64,000 nucleotides of DNA. It comes from Caballeronia sp. Lep1P3 (lineage in GTDB: Bacteria > Pseudomonadota > Gammaproteobacteria > Burkholderiales > Burkholderiaceae). The stretch covers positions 620,001 through 684,000 of the forward strand of contig NZ_CP084267.1 in the NCBI RefSeq assembly GCF_022879595.1, read 5' to 3'. The notes under the pieces were generated by a model. It was not told the origin of the DNA, searched no databases, and saw nothing but the letters and a program-made list of their open reading frames with translations. Positions 55,749-64,000 of the stretch are shown piece by piece. Each line of letters starts with the position of its first letter. Positions within the stretch are counted from its first letter, which is position 1. The translations under genes and the position numbers were made by a program.

Positions 55749-55786
55749 CCGACGGACGCAGTCGCGCATTCATGTTCGGGCGGGTG

Positions 55787-56022
<236 letters not shown>

Positions 56023-56167
56023 GCCGAACACCCGGCATCCCGCCTCTATTCCCTCGCTTCACAAAAATATTCTCCCCACCGGGCGCGGAACAAATCCGCC
56101 GCGCCCGTTGTTTTCGTAGCGAACGCAGCAGCAATCAACGCCTGCCGCGCATCCAACGGAGACAGTC

Positions 56168-56302
56168 ATGCACCGCGCCATCTATGCCATGGATCAGAGC
56201 TTCTTCAATCTCGGCTGTTTCTATCGCGTCGATGTGCGCAGCCGCAGCGGGCGGCTCATCGAAACGCACTACGTGGAACTGAGCGACATCACCTGGTGCT
56301 GA
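56168..56302 (+). CDS. Small 44-residue protein ahead of T6SS accessory genes
   Basis: Reads [20 protein letters not shown] and ends [19 protein letters not shown] precedes the ATG, resembling the site of the next gene. It is 69 bases upstream of the 511-residue protein gene and in the same direction. Composition (aromatic residues, Arg, Asp) is protein-like but no family is recognised. It might be a genuine small protein of the operon. Confidence 0.45.
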   Translation: MHRAIYAMDQSFFNLGCFYRVDVRSRSGRLIETHYVELSDITWC

Positions 56303-56371
56303 GTGCGCGCTTCGTGACGCGTGACGAGTGACGCGTGCCGCGTTCATTCATCGAACCGCAGGGAGACCTTC

Positions 56372-57907
56372 ATGACCTATTCGTATGCCCGGCTGCCCGA
56401 CATCGTCTCTTACGAGAAATGGCTGCGCCGGACCTCGTCGCGGCTTCAGGTGCGCAGCGCCCCGCTGAAGCGCCTCGACGAACAGATTCTCTTCTACGGA
56501 CGCAACCACACCGTCTATCGGTTCCACGAACTCGTGAAGGCGTTCGAGGACTGGAAGGCGTCCATCGGTCCCGGCGATGCCTGGAAGAACAGTTCGCGCA
56601 ACGATTCGGATTACTTCACGCTACTCGAGCGGCAGTTGCGCGGCGAAGGCGACACCGATGCCGCGGCGGGCGCGATGGACTTCATGACGCCCGCGCTCAT
56701 CAACTCGCGGCTCGGCGTGCTGTATCTCTTCGGCAACATGGAGATCGAGGACGACACCTTCCAGGTGCTGCTCGAAGGCGCGTTCGAAGTGACGAACGCG
56801 GGCCTCGGCCTCGCGCCGGAATCGAACGTGGCGGCATCGCGCGCGGGCGCCGTGCTGGACAACAGTCTCGTGCAAAAGTCGGCGTCGGTCGCGCTCGAAC
56901 AGGTTCAGAAGAAGATCAAGAAGCACAAGGGACCGAAGCTCGTCGATGCGAAGGAACTCGACCGCAGCACCGTCACGCTGCCCGCGCTCGGGAGCGCGGC
57001 GCGCCGGCTCTACGATTCGATTCGCGCGAAGGTCGAGGAAGCCGCGAAGAAGCTCTGGGACATGATCCGCGAGAAGGTGGCCGACATTCGCAACGATCCG
57101 GGCGGCTTCGCGCTCGACACCGTGCCGGGACTCTTGCGCAAGCTCGTCAACGTGCTGTGCGACAAGCTGCTCGCCACCGCCGCGCCGTTCATCGGCGCGG
57201 GGCTGGACATTGCGAAGGGCATCGCCAATACGGTGGACAGCAGCATCACGAAGTATCGCGAATGGGTGGCGGGCCGCGACGTGCAAGTGCTCGCGGGACA
57301 TCCGGGAACCATCATCGAGGCGATCCGGCGCGCGATGAAGCTCTCCATCGGCTCGGGCGTCTACGATCTCGTGAAGGGCGGCGCGAGCCTCGGCCTGCAG
57401 ATCGGCAGCCAGGGCGCGACCGCAATCGTCGATGCCGTCGTGTCCATCGTCGAGACGCTCGCTAAGACCATCTGGAAGCTCGTCGAGATCCGGCGCATCA
57501 AGCGCTTCTGCGAACTCGCGAAAAAGCACTGGCAGGCGCGCCTGGAACGCGACGCGCTGCACACGCGCCCGATCGCCTTCAATAGCTGGTACAAGCGCTA
57601 TGCCGTGTCGATACCGGCGCTCTCCGTGCTCACGCTGAACTCGGGAATCTGCGGCGACAAGATGCATTTTCTGGCGATGTTCAAGGACGACGCGACGGTC
57701 ATCAGCGAGTCGCAGTTCGCATCGGGCTGCCGGTACATCGACAGCCTCAAGGTCTGGGGCACCGAGTATCTGAACGATTCGGGCTTCACCTTCAAGTCGA
57801 AGGACCCGATGATCCAGGGCTTGCTCAAGTTCGCCGTGAGCCACACCGAAGAGCAGACCTGGGCGCTCGCGTTCCGCAAGGTCGTTCTCGGTTTTCTCAA
57901 CGCCTAG
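56372..57907 (+). CDS. Unrecognised 511-residue protein at T6SS locus
   Basis: No family recognised. The N-terminal third is soluble and mixed (RLPDIVSYEKWLRRTSSRLQ, YFTLLERQLRGEGD). Residues about 205-390 consist of amphipathic and weakly hydrophobic helices with many Gly and Ala (LYDSIRAKVEEAAKKLWDMI, PFIGAGLDIAKGIANTV, GGASLGLQIGSQGATAIV), reminiscent of membrane-inserting proteins. GGGAGA lies before the ATG. It sits between a small ORF and a FecR-like gene, in a T6SS regulation cluster. A secreted effector or envelope component is a possible interpretation, but unproven. Confidence 0.85.
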   Translation: MTYSYARLPDIVSYEKWLRRTSSRLQVRSAPLKRLDEQILFYGRNHTVYRFHELVKAFEDWKASIGPGDAWKNSSRNDSDYFTLLERQLRGEGDTDAAAGAMDFMTPALINSRLGVLYLFGNMEIEDDTFQVLLEGAFEVTNAGLGLAPESNVAASRAGAVLDNSLVQKSASVALEQVQKKIKKHKGPKLVDAKELDRSTVTLPALGSAARRLYDSIRAKVEEAAKKLWDMIREKVADIRNDPGGFALDTVPGLLRKLVNVLCDKLLATAAPFIGAGLDIAKGIANTVDSSITKYREWVAGRDVQVLAGHPGTIIEAIRRAMKLSIGSGVYDLVKGGASLGLQIGSQGATAIVDAVVSIVETLAKTIWKLVEIRRIKRFCELAKKHWQARLERDALHTRPIAFNSWYKRYAVSIPALSVLTLNSGICGDKMHFLAMFKDDATVISESQFASGCRYIDSLKVWGTEYLNDSGFTFKSKDPMIQGLLKFAVSHTEEQTWALAFRKVVLGFLNA

Positions 57908-57919
57908 CGAGACACGACG

Positions 57920-58837
57920 ATGAACGCCCGCGCTTCCCTGCGATGGCTTCGATTCTGCGCACCGATGGCGCTCGCATGCGCGGTCCACGCCGCACAAGCC
58001 ACCGAAGCCGCCCACGCGACGCTGCTGCCCGAAGGCCCCGTCACGCTGATCCGCGCCACGACGGTCTATGAAGTCGATGCGCCTTTGGCGCTCGAACCGG
58101 GCGATCTGCTCGCGACGGGCCCGCACGCGAGCGCGCAGATCGAATGCGACGACGGCTCCATCGCCGCGCTCGCCGCCGATACGCGCGTGGGCATCGATGC
58201 GACGGCCGGCGCGTGCGGTTCGCTGTCGCTGCTTTCCGGCTGGATCAAGGTCGCGCGCATGCACGCGGCGCCGGGGGCGTGGCCGATCGATACGGCGGCG
58301 TGGCGCGCGGCGGTTTCGGAAGGCTCGGCCGTCGTCCATACGGATATGAACGCGGTGTCGCTCTTTCTGGAGAACGGCAGCGTCGCGCTGACGCTCTCCG
58401 GGCGCGGGCGTGAGCCGCAGCTTCTCTCGGGCGAGCGCTACCTGCAACGCTCGCCCGCCGATGCCGCCAGGCCGCTCGATACGGCGCCACGCCCCGCGCC
58501 GGATTTCATCGCCGCGATGCCGCTGCCGTTTCGCGATCCGCTCGGCTCCATCGCGCGGCGCGTCGTGTCGAAGGAAAAGGCGCCGGCAGCGGGCCGCACT
58601 GCGTCGTATGCGGATGTCGGCGACTGGCTGATCTCTCCGCTTGCCCTGCGCGGCACGTTCGTCGCGCGGTTTCGCCCGCTCGCTCAGGCGCAGCCTTTCC
58701 GCGCGCAAGTGCGGGCGCATCTGCGCGAGCTTCCGGAATGGCGGCGCGTGCTCTGCCCGCCTGCTCCGCCGCAGCGCCGTCCCAAGATCACACCCGCTGC
58801 ACCGATCGAATCGAACGCCTCCGAGGACCAATCATGA
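57920..58837 (+). CDS. FecR-domain periplasmic protein
   Basis: 305 residues with a signal peptide (LRFCAPMALACAVHAAQA). The FecR-like core has LEPGDLLATGPHASAQIECDDGS and WIKVARMHA, a beta-rich fold used in sensing and in peptidoglycan-linked proteins. The C-terminus is Pro/Arg-rich. Its stop overlaps the start of the heme sensor gene (ATGA). FecR-like proteins of this kind occur in T6SS and other envelope loci; no LysM is visible. Confidence 0.82.
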   Translation: MNARASLRWLRFCAPMALACAVHAAQATEAAHATLLPEGPVTLIRATTVYEVDAPLALEPGDLLATGPHASAQIECDDGSIAALAADTRVGIDATAGACGSLSLLSGWIKVARMHAAPGAWPIDTAAWRAAVSEGSAVVHTDMNAVSLFLENGSVALTLSGRGREPQLLSGERYLQRSPADAARPLDTAPRPAPDFIAAMPLPFRDPLGSIARRVVSKEKAPAAGRTASYADVGDWLISPLALRGTFVARFRPLAQAQPFRAQVRAHLRELPEWRRVLCPPAPPQRRPKITPAAPIESNASEDQS

Positions 58838-59712
58838 GACTGTCGCTTGCCGTCAAGTTCAACCTCGTCTTTCTGGCCGTGTTCGTGATCGGCTTCGTGT
58901 CGGCGGGACTGGCCGCGCGGGAGTTGCTGCGCCGCGCCGCCATCGACGAAACCGTGCAGAACGCGCGCGTGCTCATGGAAGCGGCGAGCGCGTCGCAGAA
59001 CTACACCGCGACGCAGATCACGCCGCTCTTGCAGACGCAGCTCAAATATGGCTTCGTGCCGCAATCCGTGCCCGCGTTTTCCGCGGTCGAGACGCTGATG
59101 GCGCTCGAAAAGCATCTGTCCGGCTACGCGTATCGCTCGACGATGCTCAATCCCACGAACCCGCGCGACCGGCCATCCGACTGGGAAACCGACGTCATCC
59201 GTCATCTGCACGACAAGCCCGAGCTGAAGGAAGTCGTCGGCCTGCGCGATACGCCGACGGGCAAGACGCTCTATATCGCGCGCCCGAACCGCATAACCGA
59301 TGCGGCGTGCATGGAATGCCACAGCGTGCCGTCGCGCGCGCCGCGCACGCTCATCGACAAGTACGGCCCCGACAACGGCTTCAACTGGGCGATGCACGAA
59401 GTGATCGGCGCGGACTTCGTCTCGGTGCCGATGGCGCTGCCGGTCGCGCGCAGCGACGCGTTGCTGCGCACGTTCCTCGTTTCGCTGCTCGGCGTGTTCG
59501 TGCTGCTGCTCGTCGCGCTCAACGTGATGGTGCATCTGCTCGTCACGCGCCGCATCCGCGCCCTCTCGCGCGCCGCCGATCAGGCGAGCCTCGGCCAGCT
59601 CGACGACGCCACCTTCAGCGAACGCGGCCGCGACGAGATCGCTTCGCTCGCGGCGTCGTTCGCGCGCATGAAGACGAGTCTCGTCGAAGCGTTCCGAATG
59701 ATCGAAGCTTAA
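58834..59712 (+). CDS. Membrane heme-sensor protein (Tll0287/DUF3365-like + HAMP)
   Basis: 292 residues. An N-terminal TM (about 8-28) precedes a periplasmic domain with a c-type heme site CMECH at residues 159-163, similar to Tll0287/DUF3365 sensors. A second TM (about 206-232) leads to a HAMP-like cytoplasmic part (VTRRIRALSRAADQASLG, ERGRDEIASLAASFARMK). No output domain follows. It could pass a redox or gas signal to the kinase encoded next (start 17 bases after its stop). Confidence 0.85.
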   Translation: MRLSLAVKFNLVFLAVFVIGFVSAGLAARELLRRAAIDETVQNARVLMEAASASQNYTATQITPLLQTQLKYGFVPQSVPAFSAVETLMALEKHLSGYAYRSTMLNPTNPRDRPSDWETDVIRHLHDKPELKEVVGLRDTPTGKTLYIARPNRITDAACMECHSVPSRAPRTLIDKYGPDNGFNWAMHEVIGADFVSVPMALPVARSDALLRTFLVSLLGVFVLLLVALNVMVHLLVTRRIRALSRAADQASLGQLDDATFSERGRDEIASLAASFARMKTSLVEAFRMIEA

Positions 59713-59728
59713 CGCCCGCCATGACGCC

Positions 59729-61087
59729 ATGACCGAACCGTCCTTGACCACGCTCGGCAAGTACCGCATCGGCGAGACGCTCGGCGCGGGCGCGATGGGC
59801 ATCGTCTATCGCGCGTTCGATCCGCATATCGCGCGGCACGTCGCCATCAAGACGGTGCGGCGCGAACTGCTGGAAAACGGCGAACGCGCGAGTCTCATCG
59901 CGCGTTTTCGGAACGAGGCGCAGGCTGCGGGACGGCTCGCGCATCCGAATATCGTCGGCGTGTACGACTACGGCGAAACCGACGACACCGCGTATATCGT
60001 GATGGAACTCGTGAGCGGGCGCAGCCTCAAAAGCGTGCTCGAAGGCGGCCGCATTCCGGACCTCGCCGCCGCGCTCGAGTGGTTCGCGCAGTTGCTCGCG
60101 GCGCTCGGCTTCGCGCACGAACGCGGCGTGATTCATCGCGACGTGAAGCCGGCCAACTTGCTGATCGACGCCGATGGCCGGCTCAAGGTGACGGACTTCG
60201 GCATTGCGCATGTGGAATCGTCGGCGCTCACGATGGTCGGCGCAATGATCGGCACGCCCGGTTATATGTCGCCGGAGCAGTTTTCAGGCGACGCCGTCGA
60301 TGCGCGCTCCGATCTCTTCTCGGCGGCGGTCGTCCTCTATCAGATGTTGGCGGGACAGCGCGCGTTCGCGGGCGCGTCGCAGGCCGCGGTGATGCAGCAG
60401 GTCATGCACGAGACGCCGCGCGCGCCGTCGGCGTGCAATCCCGCGTTGCCGCCCGCGTTCGATGCGGTGCTGATGCGCGCGCTCGGCAAGGCGCGCGCGT
60501 CGCGCTTTCCGAACGCAGCCGCATTCGGCGATGCGATTCGCGAAGCGGCAGGCGCGGCAGGCACGGCATCGGGCCGCGACGACGACCGCACCGTGCTTGA
60601 AGCGCGTGCTTCGAATCTCGCGCCTTCGTCGCATGGCTCGCTGCCTTCGCTGAGCGCGTGGCCGGACAACACGCTCGGGCAAATCGAAGCGTGTCTTGCC
60701 GCGCAGATCGGCCCGGTCGCCCGCCTGCTCGTCGCGCGGTGCGCGCAGCGCGCGACGGATATCGGCGCGCTAATCGCGTTGATCGCGCCGAGCATTCCGT
60801 CGGAGAAAGGCCGGGCGCAGTTCATCGCGGCGTTTCGAAACGACGCCTCTCTCACCGGTCCGCTCGCGAGCCACTCCCCGCCGGACGCTCGCACTTCGCT
60901 CGCAGCGGACGAAGTGCACGCGGCGGCGCGCAAGCTCGCCGTCTATCTCGGGCCGATCGCGGGCATCATCGCGAAGCGGGAAGCCCCACGCGCCGCGAGC
61001 ATCGGCGCGCTGCACGAAAGACTCGCGGCGGCGATCTCCGATACACGGGACCGCGAGCGCTTCGCGCGCGACGTCGGCCTGCGCTGA
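59729..61087 (+). CDS. Serine/threonine protein kinase of the T6SS locus
   Basis: 452 residues. Kinase domain (about 12-270): Gly loop GAGAMGIVY (19-27), Lys41 in VAIK, HRDVKPAN with catalytic Asp138, DFG at 156 and MSPEQ. The C-terminal 170 residues are helical with no TM visible, unlike membrane-bound PpkA. In T6SS loci such kinases phosphorylate Fha and trigger assembly; the paired phosphatase reverses it. The stop overlaps the region upstream of the pppA-type gene. Upstream neighbours supply a possible heme-based input. Confidence 0.92.
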   Translation: MTEPSLTTLGKYRIGETLGAGAMGIVYRAFDPHIARHVAIKTVRRELLENGERASLIARFRNEAQAAGRLAHPNIVGVYDYGETDDTAYIVMELVSGRSLKSVLEGGRIPDLAAALEWFAQLLAALGFAHERGVIHRDVKPANLLIDADGRLKVTDFGIAHVESSALTMVGAMIGTPGYMSPEQFSGDAVDARSDLFSAAVVLYQMLAGQRAFAGASQAAVMQQVMHETPRAPSACNPALPPAFDAVLMRALGKARASRFPNAAAFGDAIREAAGAAGTASGRDDDRTVLEARASNLAPSSHGSLPSLSAWPDNTLGQIEACLAAQIGPVARLLVARCAQRATDIGALIALIAPSIPSEKGRAQFIAAFRNDASLTGPLASHSPPDARTSLAADEVHAAARKLAVYLGPIAGIIAKREAPRAASIGALHERLAAAISDTRDRERFARDVGLR

Positions 61088-61128
61088 TGACCCCTCACTC
61101 GCACCGCGCCGACGATGGAGACCGCCGC

Positions 61129-61965
61129 ATGAACCGCCATCCTTCGCACGCGTGCGCGCCCGTTCGTCTCGATAGCTGCGTCGCATCCGGCGCGACCGAT
61201 GCGGGGCGCGTGCGGCGGGAGAATCAGGATCGCTTCGTGTTCGATCCGCGCGCGAAGGTCATCGCGGTGGCAGACGGCATGGGCGGCCACGCGTTCGGCG
61301 CACGCGCTGCGGCACTCGCGCTGGAACGCATCGCGGCATCGCTGACGCGCGCGGTGGATGCGCTGCGGCCATCGTCCCTCGATGCCACGCTCGCCGACGA
61401 CCCCGACGCGACCGTGTTCGACGCATCGCTCAATGCGGCCCGCGTGCTCACGAACGCGCTCGACGACGCCAACGCGACGCTTTACGCGCTCAATCGTGGC
61501 GAACGCATCGACGCGCACCGGTCGATGGGAACGACCGTCACCGGCATCTGGCTGCCGCCCGGCTTGGGCGTGCTCTTTGCGTTTCATGTCGGCGACAGCC
61601 GCCTGTACCGTCTGCGCGACGGCGCACTCACGCAACTCACGCGCGATCAAACGCTCTTCCAGCATGCGCTGGAGACGGGCGACGTCGAACACTTGCCGCC
61701 GCGCAACGTCCTGTTGCAGGCGCTCGGTCCGGAGCCGTCGATTGCGCCGGAGGTCGCGGCGCATGCGTGGCGGCCCGGCGACCGTTACCTTCTGTGCAGC
61801 GACGGGCTTCACGGCGAAGTGCCGCATCACGAGATCGAGCGCACGCTCGCGCAGATGTCGTCGCGTGATCTGGATGCGGCTTGCGGGCGGCTTATCGAGC
61901 TTGCATGCGAAGCGGGCGGCAAGGACAACGTGACGGCGGTGATCGTGTGCTTCGAGGGGCGGTGA
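61129..61965 (+). CDS. pppA: PP2C-family phosphatase PppA
   Basis: 278 residues, metal-dependent Ser/Thr phosphatase. Motifs: GRVRRENQDRFVFD, VADGMGGHAFG (metal Asp), HVGDSRLYRL, LCSDGLHGEV and GGKDNVTAVIV (late metal Asp-Asn). It should dephosphorylate the T6SS kinase target. ATG 61129 is chosen for its GGAG site; an ATG at 61087 overlapping the kinase stop would add 14 residues. The last 100 bases of the gene are repeated several times in decayed form downstream. Confidence 0.9.
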   Translation: MNRHPSHACAPVRLDSCVASGATDAGRVRRENQDRFVFDPRAKVIAVADGMGGHAFGARAAALALERIAASLTRAVDALRPSSLDATLADDPDATVFDASLNAARVLTNALDDANATLYALNRGERIDAHRSMGTTVTGIWLPPGLGVLFAFHVGDSRLYRLRDGALTQLTRDQTLFQHALETGDVEHLPPRNVLLQALGPEPSIAPEVAAHAWRPGDRYLLCSDGLHGEVPHHEIERTLAQMSSRDLDAACGRLIELACEAGGKDNVTAVIVCFEGR

Positions 61966-62470
61966 AGAGGGCCGTTGCCCTGCTTCTATTGAAGATGCCG
62001 GATGCGGCTTGACGGCGTCTATGACAACGTAACGGCGGTATTCGCCTGCGTCGAGCCGCGTTGAGAAAGACGGTCGCCACGCTCCTATCGAACATGCCGA
62101 CGCGCGATGCGGATGTGGATTACCGGCGTCTGATCGAGCTTGCTTGCGAGGTGAGCGACAAGAACAACGCGACGGCGGTGACCGCATGCTTCGAGGCGCG
62201 TTCAGAAGGACCGTTGCCCTGCTTCTGTCGAATAGGCCGCCACGCGAGGCCGATTTGGCTTACCGGCATCTAATCGATCCTGTTTGCGAAAGCGGGCGGT
62301 AAGGACAACGTGACGGCGGTGATCGTGTGCTTCGCGGGGCGCTGAGAACGACCGTCGCGACGCGACGCGACGCGGATGCAGCATGCCGGCGTCTGATCGA
62401 GCAAGCATGCGAAGCGGGCGGCAAACGCAACGGCACGGCGCTGACCGCGTGCTTCGAGGGACGCTACGGC
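61966..62470 (+). repeat. Four decaying copies of the 3' end of pppA
   Basis: Downstream of the pppA stop, four blocks resemble its last 100 bases. The anchor (gacggcggt and its variants) recurs at 62031, 62171, 62312 and 62434, at offsets of 99, 140, 141 and 122. Each block partly encodes the phosphatase tail: RRLIELACEVSDKNNATAV, GGKDNVTAVIVCFAGR and RRLIEQACEAGGKRNGTAL. A common spacer (CCGTTGCCCTGCTTCT) recurs between some blocks. Frames are shifted or carry stops, so the copies are not one protein. They fill the whole gap to the convergent tagF stop. Confidence 0.88.
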
Positions 62471-62472
62471 AC

Positions 62473-63141
62473 TTACACGACGCGTCCATCGAACAACGCC
62501 GCGACGAAGGCGGCATCCGGCAGGCCGGCTGTCACGCGCACCGATTCTTCCGTCCACCATGCGGACATGCCGCGCACGCACGCCGCACAAGTCATGCTCG
62601 GCGGCGCATCGGCGGTGGCGGCGGGCGTGTCGGGCGCGTCGGCAAGGGCAATCAACGCGGCATCGAAATCGGCGAGACGCGCGCCCGGCATCAACGTCGA
62701 AAGCGCGAGCTCACGGCAACGCGCGAACCAGCCGGCGCAGGAATCGACGCAGAATTCGGCGCGGAAATCGGCGCCAGATTCGACGCAAGGTCCGACGCGG
62801 AAATCGACGCGCGAACCACCGCAAGAACCCACACAAACCCCACCCCCAACCGGCGCCACAATCGTCAGCGGAAAATAACGCCCCGCCGCATCGACGCTCG
62901 GCATCAGCACGCCCGCCCACGCCCCGCTCCCGATCACATCGCCGGCGAGCGCAAAGCACCAAACCGGCGCCGTCAGATAAGCATCGAGCCACGCGGACCC
63001 CAGCGCGTCGCGGCTCGCGACGAGTCCCGCCTGCAGCATCGCGTCCCACGGCACGACGAAGGACGCCGGAAGACGCCGCGTCACGAAATCGCCGTTGCTG
63101 CGCAGCTTGCCGAAGCATCCGGCCGCGCCAGGCGCGCGCAT
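62473..63141 (-). CDS. tagF: T6SS-associated protein TagF
   Basis: 222 residues of the TagF family, a negative post-translational regulator of T6SS. GCFGKLRSNGDFVTRRLP, VPWDAMLQAG and MPSVDAAGRYFPLTIVAP are conserved. The middle (about residues 98-140) has a Cys-rich low-complexity insertion (GGGVCVGSCGG, DFRVGPCVESGADFRAEFC) not expected in the family. The ATG at 63141 overlaps the tssM stop by one base; GTG at 63144 is alternative. The stop abuts the last pppA-like repeat. Confidence 0.85.
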   Translation of the reverse strand: MRAPGAAGCFGKLRSNGDFVTRRLPASFVVPWDAMLQAGLVASRDALGSAWLDAYLTAPVWCFALAGDVIGSGAWAGVLMPSVDAAGRYFPLTIVAPVGGGVCVGSCGGSRVDFRVGPCVESGADFRAEFCVDSCAGWFARCRELALSTLMPGARLADFDAALIALADAPDTPAATADAPPSMTCAACVRGMSAWWTEESVRVTAGLPDAAFVAALFDGRVV

Positions 63142-64000
63142 CACGGCAGGTCCGGGCAGCGGAACTGTTCGAGCGGCGCGCGCCGGAACGGATTCACGAC
63201 GCTATTCGCGTCCACTTCCAGCACCGCCTTGCGCCCCGCCGATTGCAGCGTCAGCGTGTAGCGGTCCGGCTCGCGCGTGGCGTCGAGCTTGCCCGCGTCG
63301 AGCAGATGCAGGAGCGCCCACGGGCCGCTCGCCTCGAACGATGCTCCCCCCGCCGGCGCGTCGAACTGCGCGCTCGCGCGGCCCGTGTTCTTGCCGCCCG
63401 GCCATTGCAGCGGCATCGACTGGGCGCCATCCTGCGCCACGGCGAACTGCTGCCCGTCGATTTCGAAATTCACGCGCGCGACGGCGGGATCGAGCGCGAG
63501 CGCCTTCACGCGAAAGCGAATGGCCATGGCGCGGCTGCCGTCGCCGAAGAACGCGTCGCGAATCTGCGCGGCGCGCTGGAACTGTGCGAGCGCATCGCGC
63601 GGCACGCCCGCCGGCGACGCGCCCGCGCGCCATTGCCACACGGGCTTCGTCGTATCGACGAGCGCGGCGAGGTTCTTCTGAAAGAAATCGTCAATGAGGC
63701 CGCCCGGCGCAAAAAGCCGCGCGAAGTCGTCGGCTGCGGCATCGCGCGCCGATGCGCGCACGAGCGGATAGCGGCCATCGAGCGCCTTGTGGCACAGCGG
63801 CCCGACGCTCGCGTTCCACTGCGCGGCAAGACGCGCGCGCTCCCCGCCTTCGACGAGCGACGCGCCCGCCGCCGCCACCGACGCCGCCACCGGCGTGAGC
63901 GGCGCGGCGCCGGTCTGACCCGCGAGCCGCAGCCTCGTCAACGCATCGCCCGCGGGCGCGGGCTGCCCGAGGCGGCGCGCGGCGTCGGCGGCGTCGAGAT
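63141..64000 (-). CDS. tssM: T6SS membrane protein TssM (C-terminal part, cut by window edge)
   Basis: TssM (IcmF) forms the membrane complex of the T6SS, with its large C-terminal part in the periplasm. About 286 C-terminal residues lie in the window. GRYPLVRASARDAAADDFAR, FAPGGLIDDFFQ, QFQRAAQIRDAFF and NPFRRAPLEQFRCPDL are typical of its end. The frame is open to the right edge; no start lies in the window. tagF follows directly with overlapping stop and start. Confidence 0.9.
   Translation of the reverse strand, partial: LDAADAARRLGQPAPAGDALTRLRLAGQTGAAPLTPVAASVAAAGASLVEGGERARLAAQWNASVGPLCHKALDGRYPLVRASARDAAADDFARLFAPGGLIDDFFQKNLAALVDTTKPVWQWRAGASPAGVPRDALAQFQRAAQIRDAFFGDGSRAMAIRFRVKALALDPAVARVNFEIDGQQFAVAQDGAQSMPLQWPGGKNTGRASAQFDAPAGGASFEASGPWALLHLLDAGKLDATREPDRYTLTLQSAGRKAVLEVDANSVVNPFRRAPLEQFRCPDLP

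Noticed and set aside
60658..61086. Upstream extension of the PppA frame inside the kinase gene
   Set aside because: Overlaps the conserved kinase frame and has shadow composition; PP2C similarity begins only after 61129.
62327..62878. 183-residue plus-strand ORF starting in the last pppA-like repeat
   Set aside because: Most of it is antisense to tagF, which has clear family motifs; the start belongs to a decayed repeat copy.

Overview
The window is high-GC proteobacterial DNA with dense, mostly operonic genes. It fits a Burkholderiaceae chromosome or megareplicon (Burkholderia, Paraburkholderia or Caballeronia type). This is inferred from the sigma-54-controlled prp locus, the lower hut operon, many catabolic ABC and MFS systems, several c-di-GMP enzymes and a type VI secretion (T6SS) locus. 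No phage, insertion sequence, tRNA, rRNA or CRISPR array was recognised.

Layout. 1-3.7 kb: 2-methylcitrate cycle genes prpC (cut by the window edge) and prpB, divergent from the activator gene prpR, with a sigma-54 promoter and paired upstream repeats between them. 4.3-7.8 kb: a PAS-GGDEF cyclase divergent from a globin-GAF-EAL phosphodiesterase whose promoter looks FliA (sigma-28) dependent. 7.9-14.4 kb: a sugar ABC import operon (ATPase, two permeases, SMP-30 lactonase) bracketed by two paralogous binding proteins. 14.7-16.3 kb: a chemoreceptor, also with a sigma-28-like promoter. 16.5-22.3 kb: IclR regulator, polar amino acid ABC transporter and hutD-hutF-hutG. 22.3-26 kb: an HTH-citrate synthase fusion divergent from an MFS carrier and a 2-hydroxyacid dehydrogenase.

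26-31 kb: small secreted proteins, a DUF4242-like protein, a lipoprotein hydrolase and a 999-residue LuxR-type ATPase regulator. 31.3-36.6 kb: LysR regulator, an aconitase-family enzyme with its swivel domain in front, an MFS carrier and an SDR. 36.8-41 kb: an orphan SLATT-like two-TM protein, a ModA-like binding protein, a FAD-linked oxidase and a PRISE-type reductase. 41-45 kb: a broken HAD-like gene, a Gly-rich secreted protein, an SsuA-like protein, a SoxC-type molybdoenzyme with its cytochrome c, and an SsuA-like remnant. 45-56 kb: a GAF-GGDEF protein, two oxidoreductases, catalase, a GlxA-type regulator, a GNAT enzyme, a GlpM-like protein and a PAS-GGDEF-EAL protein followed by a 9-bp tandem repeat.

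56-64 kb: a T6SS accessory locus. One strand has a small ORF, an unrecognised 511-residue protein, a FecR-like protein, a heme-binding HAMP sensor, a Ser/Thr kinase and a PP2C phosphatase. TagF and TssM converge on it from the other strand. The gap between pppA and tagF is filled with decaying copies of the last part of pppA, the most unusual structure in the window. Recurring themes are organic acid and amino acid catabolism, flagella-linked c-di-GMP control, and reversible phosphorylation control of T6SS coupled to a heme sensor.
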